The notes below the pieces were generated by a model, which saw only the letters and a program-made list of their open reading frames with translations, did not search any database and was not told the origin of the DNA. Below are positions 16,731 to 25,132 of a stretch of 64,000 nucleotides of DNA, in pieces. The position numbers were made by a program, and so were the translations under genes. The stretch comes from Rhizobiales bacterium UBA1912 (lineage in GTDB: Bacteria; Pseudomonadota; Alphaproteobacteria; Rhizobiales; Devosiaceae), in contig DDGC01000004.1 of NCBI GenBank assembly GCA_002337455.1, positions 101,174-165,173 of the forward strand, in the 5' to 3' direction. Positions within the stretch are counted from its first letter, which is position 1; every line of letters starts with the position of its first letter.

Positions 16731-17095
16731 GAGCGGAATCCATAGTTTTTTTCGAGCCACATCCGCTCGGCGGCGATTGTGTTTTCGGCGGCCAGTACGC
16801 CGCTCGCAATCCAGTTGCGGCCCTCGAGTGCCCGGCCGGCGATCGACGACGCTGCAAAACCCGTCCACAGCGCGAAGATCAGATAGAGCAGCCCGGCAAT
16901 GTCGTCGCCGATCCGGGGCACGAGCAGAAAAAGGCCACCCGCCACAGCGATCCAGAGCAGGAGATAAGCGATGGCGCCGCGCGAAATCGCCCAGAGCGGG
17001 GCGAACAGGAAAGCGCCCCAACTGAATTTGTCAGCCAGAATTGAAATGGCGTCAGGGCCGTTTTCCGGCTTGGCGTAAATTGCATAGAGGGTCAT
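16727..17095 (-). CDS. DUF2628 family membrane protein in the his operon
   Basis: 122 residues. The soluble start TLYAIYAKPENGPDAISILADKFSWGAFLFAPLW is followed by hydrophobic helices near 39-60 (GAIAYLLLWIAVAGGLFLLV) and 65-85 (IAGLLYLIFALWTGFAASS), then a short C-terminal domain ending EKNYGFRS. This matches DUF2628, commonly found between hisB and hisH in Rhizobiales; its role is not known. Stop overlaps the hisH start. Confidence 0.85.
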   Translation of the reverse strand: MTLYAIYAKPENGPDAISILADKFSWGAFLFAPLWAISRGAIAYLLLWIAVAGGLFLLVPRIGDDIAGLLYLIFALWTGFAASSIAGRALEGRNWIASGVLAAENTIAAERMWLEKNYGFRS

Positions 17096-17133
17096 GAGAC
17101 CGGTCCGTAACGGGGCTTTGCCCCAGCGTAATG

Positions 17134-17721
17134 CTACAACACGCCCTTGGTCGAGGGCACCTGATCGGCGGCGCGGGGGTCGATTTCGACCGCCTGACGC
17201 AACGCGCGCGCCAAAGCCTTGAACAGGCTTTCGGCGACATGGTGGTTGTTGTCGCCGTAATGGTTTTCGGCGTGCAGGGTGATCCCGGCATTGATCGCGA
17301 TGGCCTGGAAAAATTCACGCACCAGTTCGGTGTCGAAAGTGCCGATCTTGGGCGATGTGAACTCGACCCGCCAGACAAGGAAGGCGCGGCCCGACACATC
17401 GAGCGCCACGCTCGATTTGGTTCCGTCCATCACGAGGTCGCACGACCCGTAGCGCATGATGCCCTTCTTGTCGCCCAGTGCCTGCCTGATCGCCTGACCG
17501 ATGGCAATGCCCACATCCTCGACGGTGTGGTGATCGTCGATGTGCAAATCGCCCTTGGCATGAACCGCCATGTCGATCAGCGAGTGACGGGAAAGTTGAT
17601 CGAGCATGTGATCGAAGAAGCCGACCCCGGTTTCGATCTGCCGCACGCCATTGCCGTCGAGATCGACAGCGACGGCGATCTCGGTTTCATTGGTCTTGCG
17701 ATCGAGCTTTGCCTTGCGCAT
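17134..17721 (-). CDS. hisB: Imidazoleglycerol-phosphate dehydratase
   Basis: 195 residues. Manganese-dependent dehydration of imidazole glycerol phosphate. Metal ligands appear in GVGFFDHMLDQLSRHS, DDHHTVEDVGIAIGQA and HAENHYGDNNHHVAESLFKALARAL. No phosphatase domain is fused, as usual outside enterobacteria. The frame extends to 17820, but MRKAKLDRKTNETE at 17721 is the normal N-terminus and has AAGGG about ten bases ahead; MNPMRK (17730) is an alternative. First gene of the minus-strand his cluster, divergent from hslV. Confidence 0.96.
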   Translation of the reverse strand: MRKAKLDRKTNETEIAVAVDLDGNGVRQIETGVGFFDHMLDQLSRHSLIDMAVHAKGDLHIDDHHTVEDVGIAIGQAIRQALGDKKGIMRYGSCDLVMDGTKSSVALDVSGRAFLVWRVEFTSPKIGTFDTELVREFFQAIAINAGITLHAENHYGDNNHHVAESLFKALARALRQAVEIDPRAADQVPSTKGVL

Positions 17722-17872
17722 TGGGTTCATCCCTTGGAAACTCGGGCCTTGCATTAACAGCTTGCGGGGCGGCGGGAAAGCCCGGGCTTTGCCCCCTCGC
17801 ATTGCATTTAGCCCAGCCAATCCTAAATAAAGGCCAACACGCGTTTTAATGTGAAAGGCATTTGAGTTTCAA

Positions 17873-18400
17873 ATGACGACAATCGTTTCAGTACGCAAGG
17901 GTAATCAGGTCGTGGTGGCAGGGGACGGGCAGGTGTCGCTCGGCCAGACCGTCATGAAACATTCCGCCAGAAAGGTCCGCCGGTTGGCCGGAGGTTCGGT
18001 GATTGCCGGATTTGCCGGCGCGACCGCCGACGCTTTCACGCTTTCCGAGCGGCTTGAAGCCAAGCTCGAACAATATCCCGGCCAGTTGATGCGCGCCTGC
18101 GTGGAGCTGGCCAAGGACTGGCGCACCGACCGTTACCTGCGCCGGCTCGAAGCCATGATGATCGTTGTCGACAAATCAGATTCGCTGATCCTGACGGGGA
18201 CCGGCGACGTTCTGTCTCCCGAGGACGGGATCGCGGCAATCGGTTCGGGCGGGAATTACGCCCTTGCGGCGGCCCGTGCTCTGACCGACAGCGAAAAAAG
18301 CGCCGAAGAGATCGCCCGCAGATCGATGGCGATCGCCGCCGACATCTGTGTTTACACAAACGCCGACGTCACCGTCGAAACGCTTGAGCTCGACAGTTGA
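17873..18400 (+). CDS. hslV: ATP-dependent protease proteolytic subunit HslV
   Basis: 175 residues. Proteasome-like threonine protease forming the HslVU (ClpQY) complex. After Met removal the N-terminal catalytic threonine of MTTIVSVRKGNQVVVAGDGQVSLG is exposed; GSGGNYALAAARAL and ADICVYTNADVTVETL are family-typical. It is followed by a GNAT gene that starts with TTG overlapping the hslV TGA and then by hslU, so the three genes form one operon. Confidence 0.96.
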   Translation: MTTIVSVRKGNQVVVAGDGQVSLGQTVMKHSARKVRRLAGGSVIAGFAGATADAFTLSERLEAKLEQYPGQLMRACVELAKDWRTDRYLRRLEAMMIVVDKSDSLILTGTGDVLSPEDGIAAIGSGGNYALAAARALTDSEKSAEEIARRSMAIAADICVYTNADVTVETLELDS

Positions 18401-18906
18401 GCCTTTCGATCCGCCAGATTGGACCTGATGAGGCCCAAGCCTATCGGACCATAAGGCTGATCGCACTAGACGGCGACCCGGCATCGTTTGCCTCGGACGC
18501 CCAGACCGAGAGGGCCCGCCCGCTCGACTGGTACGCGCAGGGCACAAGGGATGCGGCGATTTTCGTGGCGTTCGTCGATGATCAGCCGGTCGGCATGGCG
18601 GGCCTGTTCGTTTCCGACCGGCCAAAGACCAGCCATATCGGCACGATTTTCGGCGTTTATGTTCGCCCTGAAAACCGGCGCAACGGGATGGCGGCCGATC
18701 TGATGGATGCCGTCATTGCGCATGCCAGAACTATGGTTCGGCAGGTCCATCTCGGCGTCGCGGCCGACAATTGTGCCGCTCTCAACCTCTACCATCGGCT
18801 CGGTTTCCAGACCTATGGCACCGAGCCGCGCGCCCTCAATGTCGATGGGCGCTTCATCGACGAGCACCTCATGGTGCGGTTTCTGGACAAAGAAGACAGA
18901 CAATGA
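18397..18906 (+). CDS. GNAT-family N-acetyltransferase
   Basis: 169 residues. GNAT fold: strand FVAFVDDQPVGMAGLFV, the acetyl-CoA-binding motif A IFGVYVRPENRRNGMAADLMDAVIAHA near residues 87-113, and motif B LGVAADNCAALNLYHRLGFQTYGTEPRAL. Substrate unknown. It starts with a TTG that overlaps the hslV stop and its stop overlaps the hslU ATG, so expression is tightly tied to the HslVU protease; a GNAT gene between hslV and hslU recurs in Rhizobiales. Confidence 0.87.
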   Translation: MSLSIRQIGPDEAQAYRTIRLIALDGDPASFASDAQTERARPLDWYAQGTRDAAIFVAFVDDQPVGMAGLFVSDRPKTSHIGTIFGVYVRPENRRNGMAADLMDAVIAHARTMVRQVHLGVAADNCAALNLYHRLGFQTYGTEPRALNVDGRFIDEHLMVRFLDKEDRQ

Positions 18907-20213
18907 CCGATAGAAGTTTTTCTCCCCGCGAGATCGTTTCCGAGCTCGACCGCTATATCGTCGGGCAGTCGGATGCCAAGCGTGCAGTGGCCATCGCCCT
19001 GCGCAATCGCTGGCGCCGCCAGCAGCTGCCCGAAGATATCCGCCGCGAGGTTTCGCCCAAAAACATCCTGATGATCGGGCCGACCGGCGTGGGCAAGACC
19101 GAAATTTCACGCCGCCTCGCCCGGCTGGCCCAGGCGCCTTTCGTCAAGGTGGAGGCCACCAAGTTCACCGAAGTCGGCTATGTCGGCCGCGACGTCGAGC
19201 AGATGATCCGCGATCTTGTCGAAGCGGGCATTGTGATCCTGAAAGACCGCAAGCGCGCCGAGGTCAAGGCCAAGGCCCATCTCAATGCCGAAGAGCGGGT
19301 GATCGACGCCTTGGTCGGCCAGTCGGCGACCCCTTCGACACGGGACGCGTTCAGAAAAAAACTGCGCGACAACGAGCTCGACGACAAGGAAATCGAGATC
19401 GAGGTGCCCGCAACTTCGGGCATGCCGATGTTCGACATCCCCGGCATGCCCGGTGCGGGCGCCGGGATGATCAATCTTTCCGACATGTTCGGCAAGGCGT
19501 TCGGCGGCAAGACGCAGAAGCGCAGCGTCAAGGTCAAGGACAGCTACGAGATCCTCATCAACCAGGAGGCCGACAAGCTGCTCGATCAGGACAAGATCAA
19601 CGTCGAAGCGATCGAACTCGTAGAAAATCATGGCATCGTCTTTATCGACGAGATCGACAAGGTGGCCGCCAAGGAAGGCGGGGTGACCGGCGGTCCGTCC
19701 CGCGAAGGCGTGCAACGCGACCTGCTGCCGCTCATCGAGGGCACGACGGTTTCCACCAAATACGGTCCGGTCAACACCGACCATATCCTGTTCATCGCCT
19801 CGGGCGCCTTCCACGTCTCAAAGCCAAGCGATCTTCTGCCCGAGCTTCAGGGCCGCTTGCCCATCCGGGTCGAATTGCGGGCCCTGACACGCGAGGATTT
19901 CATCAAGATCCTCTCGGACACCGAATATTCGCTGATCCGGCAATATGTAGCGCTGATGGGCACCGAAGGGGTGACGCTCGAATTTACCCCCGACGCCATC
20001 GAGGAAGTGGCCAATGTGGCGGTTTCGGTCAATTCAAGCGTTGAAAACATCGGCGCGCGGCGCCTGCAGACGGTGCTTGAAAAGCTTGTCGAGGACATCT
20101 CGTTCGAAGCCCCCGACAAGGCCGGAACCACGCTGACCATCGATGGCGAGCGGGTGCGTGACACCGTCGGCAAGATGGCCGGCGATACCGATTTGAGCCG
20201 GTATATTCTCTAG
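18903..20213 (+). CDS. hslU: ATP-dependent protease ATPase subunit HslU
   Basis: 436 residues. AAA+ unfoldase that feeds HslV. N-terminus SPREIVSELDRYIVGQSDAKRAVAIALRNRWRR, Walker A MIGPTGVGKTEIS near residues 61-69, the intermediate I-domain, Walker B GIVFIDEIDKVA near 245, and the C-terminal DLSRYIL that inserts into HslV. The ATG at 18903 overlaps the TGA of the preceding GNAT gene. Complete. Confidence 0.97.
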   Translation: MTDRSFSPREIVSELDRYIVGQSDAKRAVAIALRNRWRRQQLPEDIRREVSPKNILMIGPTGVGKTEISRRLARLAQAPFVKVEATKFTEVGYVGRDVEQMIRDLVEAGIVILKDRKRAEVKAKAHLNAEERVIDALVGQSATPSTRDAFRKKLRDNELDDKEIEIEVPATSGMPMFDIPGMPGAGAGMINLSDMFGKAFGGKTQKRSVKVKDSYEILINQEADKLLDQDKINVEAIELVENHGIVFIDEIDKVAAKEGGVTGGPSREGVQRDLLPLIEGTTVSTKYGPVNTDHILFIASGAFHVSKPSDLLPELQGRLPIRVELRALTREDFIKILSDTEYSLIRQYVALMGTEGVTLEFTPDAIEEVANVAVSVNSSVENIGARRLQTVLEKLVEDISFEAPDKAGTTLTIDGERVRDTVGKMAGDTDLSRYIL

Positions 20214-20668
20214 CTCCCGCCAAAGAACGCTATGGCACGACCGGCAAACACGGCCAGAATCCAGAATAGGATCGAGGCTGCCGCCGAAAGTCGCGTCATC
20301 GCGCGCTCTGCCACAAGGTGACGGCGGCCCAGCACGAAGAACCCTGCATTGGCCAGGGCAAGGCCGATCAGGCCTAGCTTGGTGAGAAACACCGGGTTGC
20401 CCACATATTGGGATGGCTGGACCGAAAACAGCAGGGCGCCCGTTGTCACCGCGACGGCGAGCGCCCCAATGGCGAGAGGACGCAACACGGCAATTGCCGC
20501 CCCGAGCGGTATTTGGCGTCCGCCTCCGAGCACGCGGATATCCATGAGAATGGTGCTGGTCACCAGCACCCCAAGCGAAAGGATATGGAGCGCGTTGACG
20601 ATCGGATAGGCGAAGATATCGCGCCGCAGATAGTTGGCCAGCGCGAGATTTTCGATCGTCTCGAGCAT
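20210..20668 (-). CDS. Small integral membrane protein (DUF6644-like)
   Basis: About 152 residues with four hydrophobic segments: FAYPIVNALHILSLGVLVTSTILM, AIAVLRPLAIGALAVAVTTGALLF, PVFLTKLGLIGLALANAGFFVL and AAASILFWILAVFAGRAIAFF. The start at 20668 (MLETIENL) follows CAAGAG and lies seven bases after the stop of the upstream exported protein, so the two are cotranscribed. The family label is from recall of similar pairs and is tentative; function unknown. The stop overlaps the hslU end by four bases on the opposite strand. Confidence 0.65.
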   Translation of the reverse strand: MLETIENLALANYLRRDIFAYPIVNALHILSLGVLVTSTILMDIRVLGGGRQIPLGAAIAVLRPLAIGALAVAVTTGALLFSVQPSQYVGNPVFLTKLGLIGLALANAGFFVLGRRHLVAERAMTRLSAAASILFWILAVFAGRAIAFFGGS

Positions 20669-20675
20669 CTCTTGC

Positions 20676-21068
20676 TTACTGGTCGAGCTCGGCTGCAAAT
20701 TCGGGATAGACGTCATATGTCGCGTCCCCGACCACAAGCCGAACGGCTTTCATTCGGTAGTCGGCCTCGTCAATGGCCCGATGGCCATGCGCGACAACGC
20801 TGTCGCCGATCGCCACCACCGTCTCGTCGAACCCTGACGCCAATGTCCGTTGGACGGGCGCCAGCTCGACCGTCCAGTCGGTTTCGCCATCGTTGAGGGT
20901 CAGGGTGGGGTGGGGCTGGCCGATGTAGAGGTCGGTCAATGTCCCTTCGAGTTCGAACCAGTCTTCACTTGCCCAGCTCCAGCCATGATGGGCGAGAGCG
21001 GGAAGGGCAACGCAGACCGACAGAGCCGTGCCAAGGGCGAAAAGCGTGCGGCGTGGAAAAATCGACAT
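20676..21068 (-). CDS. Exported small protein with HHGW motif (DUF6152-like)
   Basis: 130 residues. A clear Sec signal peptide (SIFPRRTLFALGTALSVCVALPALA, cleavage likely after ALA) is followed by HHGWSWASEDWFELEGTLTDLYIGQPHPTLTL and a beta-rich domain ending in YDVYPEFAAELDQ. The mature histidine-rich start suggests metal contact but this is inference. ATG at 21068 is preferred over the frame's earlier opening at 21119 because it begins the signal peptide. Paired with the membrane protein downstream. Confidence 0.65.
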   Translation of the reverse strand: MSIFPRRTLFALGTALSVCVALPALAHHGWSWASEDWFELEGTLTDLYIGQPHPTLTLNDGETDWTVELAPVQRTLASGFDETVVAIGDSVVAHGHRAIDEADYRMKAVRLVVGDATYDVYPEFAAELDQ

Positions 21069-21152
21069 GGCAAAACATCCCGTTTCAACGCTAGAGCATT
21101 TCAAATCCTGCAGCGACAATGTGGCACAGGCAAGGACGCACCGCGCGAGCGC

Positions 21153-21524
21153 TCAGGGCTTGCTCCGGACGGCCCGCCGCATGATCTCGTCACGGACAGC
21201 CTTGCAGTCGTCGGGCGAGAGTTTGCCGATCTCGCGGCCCAGAACATTTGTCAATTCGGTCGCTTCGGGTGCCATGCCTGCGGTGTCGATCGCCATCTTG
21301 GGGTCTGAAATCTCGGCCAGGCGCTGGATTTCCTCGGCTTCGTCCCAGATCACGTTGAAATAGGCGATGATGCGCTGCACCATGAACCAGGTGGGCTTGC
21401 CGCGCTTGCCGTGTTCGAGCGCCGAGAGATAGGCGCTCGAGACATTGAGGGCTTTCGCCATGTCCTTGAGCGCGATACCGCGTTCGGCGCGCAATTTCCG
21501 CAATTTTGCGCCCAGCGGGGTCAT
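21153..21524 (-). CDS. Xre/Cro-type transcriptional regulator
   Basis: 123 residues. Helix-turn-helix in the first 60: LGAKLRKLRAERGIALKDMAKALNVSSAYLSALEHGKRGKP. The C-terminal half (WFMVQRIIAYFNVIWDEAEEIQRLAEISDP) is a helical domain typical of this alphaproteobacterial regulator found next to smr in the secB-fxsA-tim44 neighbourhood. Overlaps the smr stop by four bases, so the pair is coupled. Targets unknown. Confidence 0.85.
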   Translation of the reverse strand: MTPLGAKLRKLRAERGIALKDMAKALNVSSAYLSALEHGKRGKPTWFMVQRIIAYFNVIWDEAEEIQRLAEISDPKMAIDTAGMAPEATELTNVLGREIGKLSPDDCKAVRDEIMRRAVRSKP

Positions 21525-22132
21525 TTTTCCCTCTTGCGTTTGAGCCGCACATAAAGCGCGCCGCCGCCGCCATGGCTCTGGTGGGCGGGATCGATACCGG
21601 CAACCATGGGGGCAAGCTCCTTGGCGTTGAGCCAGACCGGCACCATGGAGCGCAGCACGCCTTTTTGCTCGAGCTGCAGGTAGCCGGTCTTTTTGATGCC
21701 CTTGCCGGTAATGACCAGCACCGTCCTGTCGCCACGCGCGACGCGGGCGGGAATGAAGCGCTCAAGTGCTGCGCGGGCCTGTTCCTGGGTCATTCCGTGC
21801 AGATCGAGGGTTGCATCGATGGGTTCATGGCCGCGCGACAGGCGCCGCTTGAGATTGGGCTCTATGGATTTTTCCGACGCCGGGATTTTCGAGGCGGCGA
21901 TCATCGGCTGGGCCGAGGGCAGGGGTGGACGCGCAAAGCGGGGCGATGTGTCGCGGGGCTTTCCTGCGTCAGGCTCCTCGGCGGCCTTTTCGAGCGCTTC
22001 GAGCAGAGCCTTGGGATCGGTGCTCTTGCGCCTCAAGAGAGGGTCGACAGTGCTGCCCACTGCATTCCAAAGATGCCAGTCGCGCACCGGCCCGGACTTT
22101 TTGGGGCGTGGTCCGGGCGGTTTGCGCGCCAT
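21521..22132 (-). CDS. Smr domain protein
   Basis: 203 residues. A low-complexity basic/proline N-terminal half is followed by the Smr domain: DATLDLHGMTQEQARAALERF (LDLHG motif, near residue 112), VITGKGIKK and AHQSHGGGGALYVRLKR (HGGxGA-like). Smr domains are nicking endonucleases or RNA-binding modules. It follows the Tim44-like gene by 24 bases; the mltA gene that often sits between these two in related genomes is not present. Confidence 0.9.
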   Translation of the reverse strand: MARKPPGPRPKKSGPVRDWHLWNAVGSTVDPLLRRKSTDPKALLEALEKAAEEPDAGKPRDTSPRFARPPLPSAQPMIAASKIPASEKSIEPNLKRRLSRGHEPIDATLDLHGMTQEQARAALERFIPARVARGDRTVLVITGKGIKKTGYLQLEQKGVLRSMVPVWLNAKELAPMVAGIDPAHQSHGGGGALYVRLKRKREK

Positions 22133-22156
22133 GGCAGATCGACCTTCAAGCAGCGT

Positions 22157-22873
22157 CTATTCGAGGTCGTTGGTCGCGACGAGCTTCCAGTTGGGGTCGC
22201 GTGATCGCGTGTTGCGCATGAAGGTCCACTCATCGGCGATCGCCACGACCTGACCGGGCGTGCCCTCGACGATCTCGCCCTCGCGATCCTTGGTGATCGA
22301 AACCACTTCGGCATCGATGCGCATCGTCACGACCGCGTTGCGCTTGTCGAGTTCGGCTTCGATAAATTCGATATTGGACAGGCCAACAAAGGTGAAATCC
22401 ACCGTATGGCCCGCCGCTTCGCGCTCGGAGATCGCCGCATCGAAGCTGTCGTACACATCCTTGTCGAGCAGCATTTTCAGTGTCTTGCGGTCGCCCGAGG
22501 CATAGGCCGAGACAATCATTTCGTAGGCTGACTTAGCGCCTTCAAGAAACTGTTTGGGCGAAAAGGCAGGGTCGGCGGCCACTATGGCGCGCAGGCCGCT
22601 TTCGATTTCGGGCTTCCCGCCGCCAAGTTTTTCGATCTCGGCTTCAATCTTGCGCTGCTGGCGCTCGGCTTCCTCGGTATCCTGAGGATTGCGCCGCGGC
22701 ATCGGAACGACGGTATCGTCATTGTCCGATTTGGTGCGCGAGATCGATTCATGGCGCGCCGAGGGCGGACGCTCGTTGCCGGTGCGTGTGCCCAGGACCG
22801 AGCGGAGACGCAGGAGCACCACGATGGCCACCACGATGACGATAAGGGTGGGAAAGTCGAGAAATTCGCCCAT
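22157..22873 (-). CDS. Tim44/TimA-like membrane-anchored protein
   Basis: 238 residues. One N-terminal membrane segment (LIVIVVAIVVLLRLRSVLG, residues 8-26), a charged linker, then a Tim44-like domain from about 85 with FSPKQFLEGAKSAYEMIVSAYASGDRKTLKMLLDKDVYDSF and EWTFMRNTRSRDPNWKLVATN. This family is thought to help membrane-protein assembly at the inner membrane. Start at 22873 (MGEFLDF) is the usual N-terminus. It is divergent from fxsA and next to secB, fitting a protein-export neighbourhood. Confidence 0.9.
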   Translation of the reverse strand: MGEFLDFPTLIVIVVAIVVLLRLRSVLGTRTGNERPPSARHESISRTKSDNDDTVVPMPRRNPQDTEEAERQQRKIEAEIEKLGGGKPEIESGLRAIVAADPAFSPKQFLEGAKSAYEMIVSAYASGDRKTLKMLLDKDVYDSFDAAISEREAAGHTVDFTFVGLSNIEFIEAELDKRNAVVTMRIDAEVVSITKDREGEIVEGTPGQVVAIADEWTFMRNTRSRDPNWKLVATNDLE

Positions 22874-23000
22874 GAGTGAAATTCTGGCTCCAAAATGAAA
22901 GGTTCTGTCTACCGCCCGACCGTTACAGCTACTGGCCGGTCGACGATCTGGGGCGGTTCGCAATCTGGTTGTAGTGACCTATATATATGCAAACGTGCTG

Positions 23001-23016
23001 TGCAAACCAGTTTGCA
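23001..23016. promoter_or_regulatory. Palindromic site in the tim44-fxsA divergent gap
   Basis: TGCAAACCAGTTTGCA is a seven-base perfect inverted repeat with a two-base centre, 20 bases after a TATATAT run and 84 bases before the fxsA start. It could be an operator for either divergent gene; no protein is assigned. Confidence 0.35.
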
Positions 23017-23099
23017 GTGGCATTATTGTGATCGAGGGGTTTGACCGGCATGTCCTTTCATGCCGGCGGGCCCTCTCAAACGAGCAGGAGATCGCCCGC

Positions 23100-23528
23100 G
23101 TGGGACGTTTCATTCTTCTTGGATTTTTATTGCTGCCGTTTCTCGAGATCGCCGGGTTCATCTGGCTCGGGGGACAGATCGGCATCCTTTCGACCCTGGC
23201 CGCCATTATCCTGACGGCTGTAGCCGGTGTCTTCATCGTCCGCTGGCAAGGGCTGGGCATGGTGCTCGATAGCCGGGCGATGATGGCGCGGGGCGAGATG
23301 CCTCAGCGCCAGTTCGCCGAGATGATGATGATTGCGGCGGCGGGGCTGTTTCTCTTGATCCCGGGGTTCATCACCGACGCCATCGGGTTTGCGCTGCTCA
23401 TTCCGCCCGTCCGGCATTGGCTTTATGGCCAGATGAGCCGCAACATGGTGGTCGTCACCACCTATCGGCCCTCGCAGCCCGGGCCGGCCTATAAATCCAT
23501 CGATCTCGACAACGACGATTACCGCTAG
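23100..23528 (+). CDS. fxsA: FxsA family inner-membrane protein
   Basis: 142 residues. Cytoplasmic-membrane protein of the FxsA family, named for suppression of F exclusion of phage T7. Hydrophobic helices GRFILLGFLLLPFLEIAGFIWLGG and ILSTLAAIILTAVAGVFIVRWQG, then the family block LFLLIPGFITDAIGFALLIPPVR. The frame opens earlier (22974) but a GTG at 23100 has AGGAG nine bases ahead and gives the normal start (GRFILL). Upstream of secB in the same direction. Confidence 0.88.
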   Translation: MGRFILLGFLLLPFLEIAGFIWLGGQIGILSTLAAIILTAVAGVFIVRWQGLGMVLDSRAMMARGEMPQRQFAEMMMIAAAGLFLLIPGFITDAIGFALLIPPVRHWLYGQMSRNMVVVTTYRPSQPGPAYKSIDLDNDDYR

Positions 23529-23650
23529 CCGATTCTGCCGCCGCGTCCGCCAAACCTTGTGAGCGGAACGCAAAAGTGGTAGCCAGACGCACGAAATTTG
23601 CGGTCCTTGCGGGCCGCTCTGGCGAACCAGAGATAGGGACATATTGGCCA

Positions 23651-24181
23651 ATGGCTGACGACAACACAAACAACGAAGCGACCGAGGCCGGAGCAGAGGG
23701 TACGGCGCCCGCCTTTGGCATCGTGGGACAGTATGTGCGCGATCTGAGCTTTGAAAACCCCAATGCACCGGCCTCGCTGGTGCCCGGACAGGTCAATCCC
23801 GGCTCGAACGTCAACATCAACGTCCAGGTCAAAAAGCAGGCCGATGACGTCTACGCCGTCGAAATCGGCCTCAACGTCAAGACCGAGCGCGAAAGCACCG
23901 TGCTTTATGCTGTCGAGCTGGTCTATGGCGGTCTTTTCCGCACCCGCAACATTCCGGAAAACCAGCTCGGCGCTCTCTTGATGGTCGAAGCGCCGCGCCT
24001 GATCTTCCCCTTTGCCCGCCAGGTGCTGGCATCGACGATCCAGGCCGGCGGCTTTCCGCCGCTGCTGCTCGAGCCCGTCGACTTTCTCGCACTCTATCGC
24101 CGCAACCTTGCGGCGGCGGCCGAAAAGAACAAGACCGAAGGCACCGCAGAGGCCACAGAGGTCAAGCCGACCGTCAATTGA
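23651..24181 (+). CDS. secB: Protein-export chaperone SecB
   Basis: 176 residues. Keeps preproteins unfolded and hands them to SecA. The core contains GIVGQYVRDLSFENPNAP, NVNINVQVKK and the SecB signature LLMVEAPRLIFPFARQVLASTIQAGGFPPLLLEPVDFLALYRR. The start at 23651 (MADDNTNNE) is chosen over the upstream in-frame ATG because the acidic N-terminus is normal for alphaproteobacterial SecB. A terminator follows. Confidence 0.96.
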   Translation: MADDNTNNEATEAGAEGTAPAFGIVGQYVRDLSFENPNAPASLVPGQVNPGSNVNINVQVKKQADDVYAVEIGLNVKTERESTVLYAVELVYGGLFRTRNIPENQLGALLMVEAPRLIFPFARQVLASTIQAGGFPPLLLEPVDFLALYRRNLAAAAEKNKTEGTAEATEVKPTVN

Positions 24182-24201
24182 CCGTCTGGTACCCATAAAA
24201 G

Positions 24202-24230
24202 AAAAGCCCCGGTTCGCCGGGGCTTTTTTA
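24202..24230 (+). terminator. Rho-independent terminator after secB (possibly bidirectional)
   Basis: Eleven-base-pair stem AAAAGCCCCGG / CCGGGGCTTTT with a TTCG loop and a T run. The A-run on the left side means it could also end the convergent enoyl-CoA hydratase transcript. Confidence 0.9.
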
Positions 24231-24262
24231 TTGGGCTGTCCGATTTGGGATGAGGCGCGCGA

Positions 24263-25054
24263 TCAGGTGCCGCTATAGCTCGGCGCCCTCCGGTCGATCC
24301 AGGCGCCAAGCCCTTCATGGATGTCGTTTGTCGCGGCCATCCGACCGAACTGTTCCTGCTCGATGGCCAGCCCTTCGGCGATCGATCCGTTGACCCCTCT
24401 GGTGACTGCGGTGATGATCCGCGCCGCGGCAAGCGGCGAGTGTGCCAATATGCGATCGGCAAGCGCGAAGGCTTCCGGGATAAGACGGTCATGGGGAACG
24501 ACCTTATTGACCAGCCCCAATTCATATGCACGTTCGGGGCTGAACGTGTCGCCCGTCAAGAGCAGTTCGAGCGCCCGCTTTCGACCGATGAGCCGCGGGA
24601 GGCGCTGTGTCCCGCCGAACGTTGGTGGGATCGCCAAGTTGATCTCGGGCTTGGCAAACACCGCCTTTTCCGATGCTATGGCTAGGTGGACGGCCTCGGT
24701 AATTTCGCATCCCCCGCCGAAGGCGATCCCGTTCACTGCCGCAATGATTGGCTTGGGAAACGCCTCCAGGCGCTGTGTCATCGACTGGCCGCGCCGCACA
24801 AATTGTTTGATCGCTACATCGGGTCCGCGTTTCACGCTTTGTGAAAATTCATGAATGTCTCCCCCGGCGGAAAACGCCCGATCGCCAGCCCCGGTAAGAA
24901 CAACAACGCCAACCGTGGGATCATCTTCGATTTGATCCAGAACACCGACGAGCAGATCGATCGTCTCGTAGTTCAGCGCGTTCAGTTTTTCGGGGCGGTT
25001 CAAGGTCAGCAGGGCCACGGCTCCATGCTGTTCCAACCGGACTGTTTGCGTCAT
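24263..25054 (-). CDS. Enoyl-CoA hydratase/isomerase (crotonase family)
   Basis: 263 residues. Crotonase fold with oxyanion-hole motifs SAGGDIHEF and VNGIAFGGGCE; both catalytic glutamates of true hydratases are present (GGGCE near residue 117 and KPEINLAIPPTFGGTQRL near 137), so it is probably an active hydratase. Start at 25054 has GGGAGGATATCGAA ahead. Divergent from a TetR gene with a 28-base palindrome between them, suggesting TetR control. Specific acyl-CoA substrate unknown; it lies away from other beta-oxidation genes. Confidence 0.9.
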   Translation of the reverse strand: MTQTVRLEQHGAVALLTLNRPEKLNALNYETIDLLVGVLDQIEDDPTVGVVVLTGAGDRAFSAGGDIHEFSQSVKRGPDVAIKQFVRRGQSMTQRLEAFPKPIIAAVNGIAFGGGCEITEAVHLAIASEKAVFAKPEINLAIPPTFGGTQRLPRLIGRKRALELLLTGDTFSPERAYELGLVNKVVPHDRLIPEAFALADRILAHSPLAAARIITAVTRGVNGSIAEGLAIEQEQFGRMAATNDIHEGLGAWIDRRAPSYSGT

Positions 25055-25103
25055 TTCGATATCCTCCCTGCAAGTTGACAGGACGCTACCGCCACTGGCA
25101 ATG

Positions 25104-25131
25104 AATATACACTCACTAGGCGGTATACATT
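25104..25131. promoter_or_regulatory. Probable TetR operator between the hydratase and tetR genes
   Basis: A 28-base imperfect palindrome centred on CTAG at 25116-25119, with outer arms AATATACAC and GGTATACATT. Its right arm touches the start codon of the TetR gene and it lies 50 bases upstream of the divergent hydratase start, a typical place for autoregulation. Confidence 0.55.
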
Positions 25132-25132
25132 G

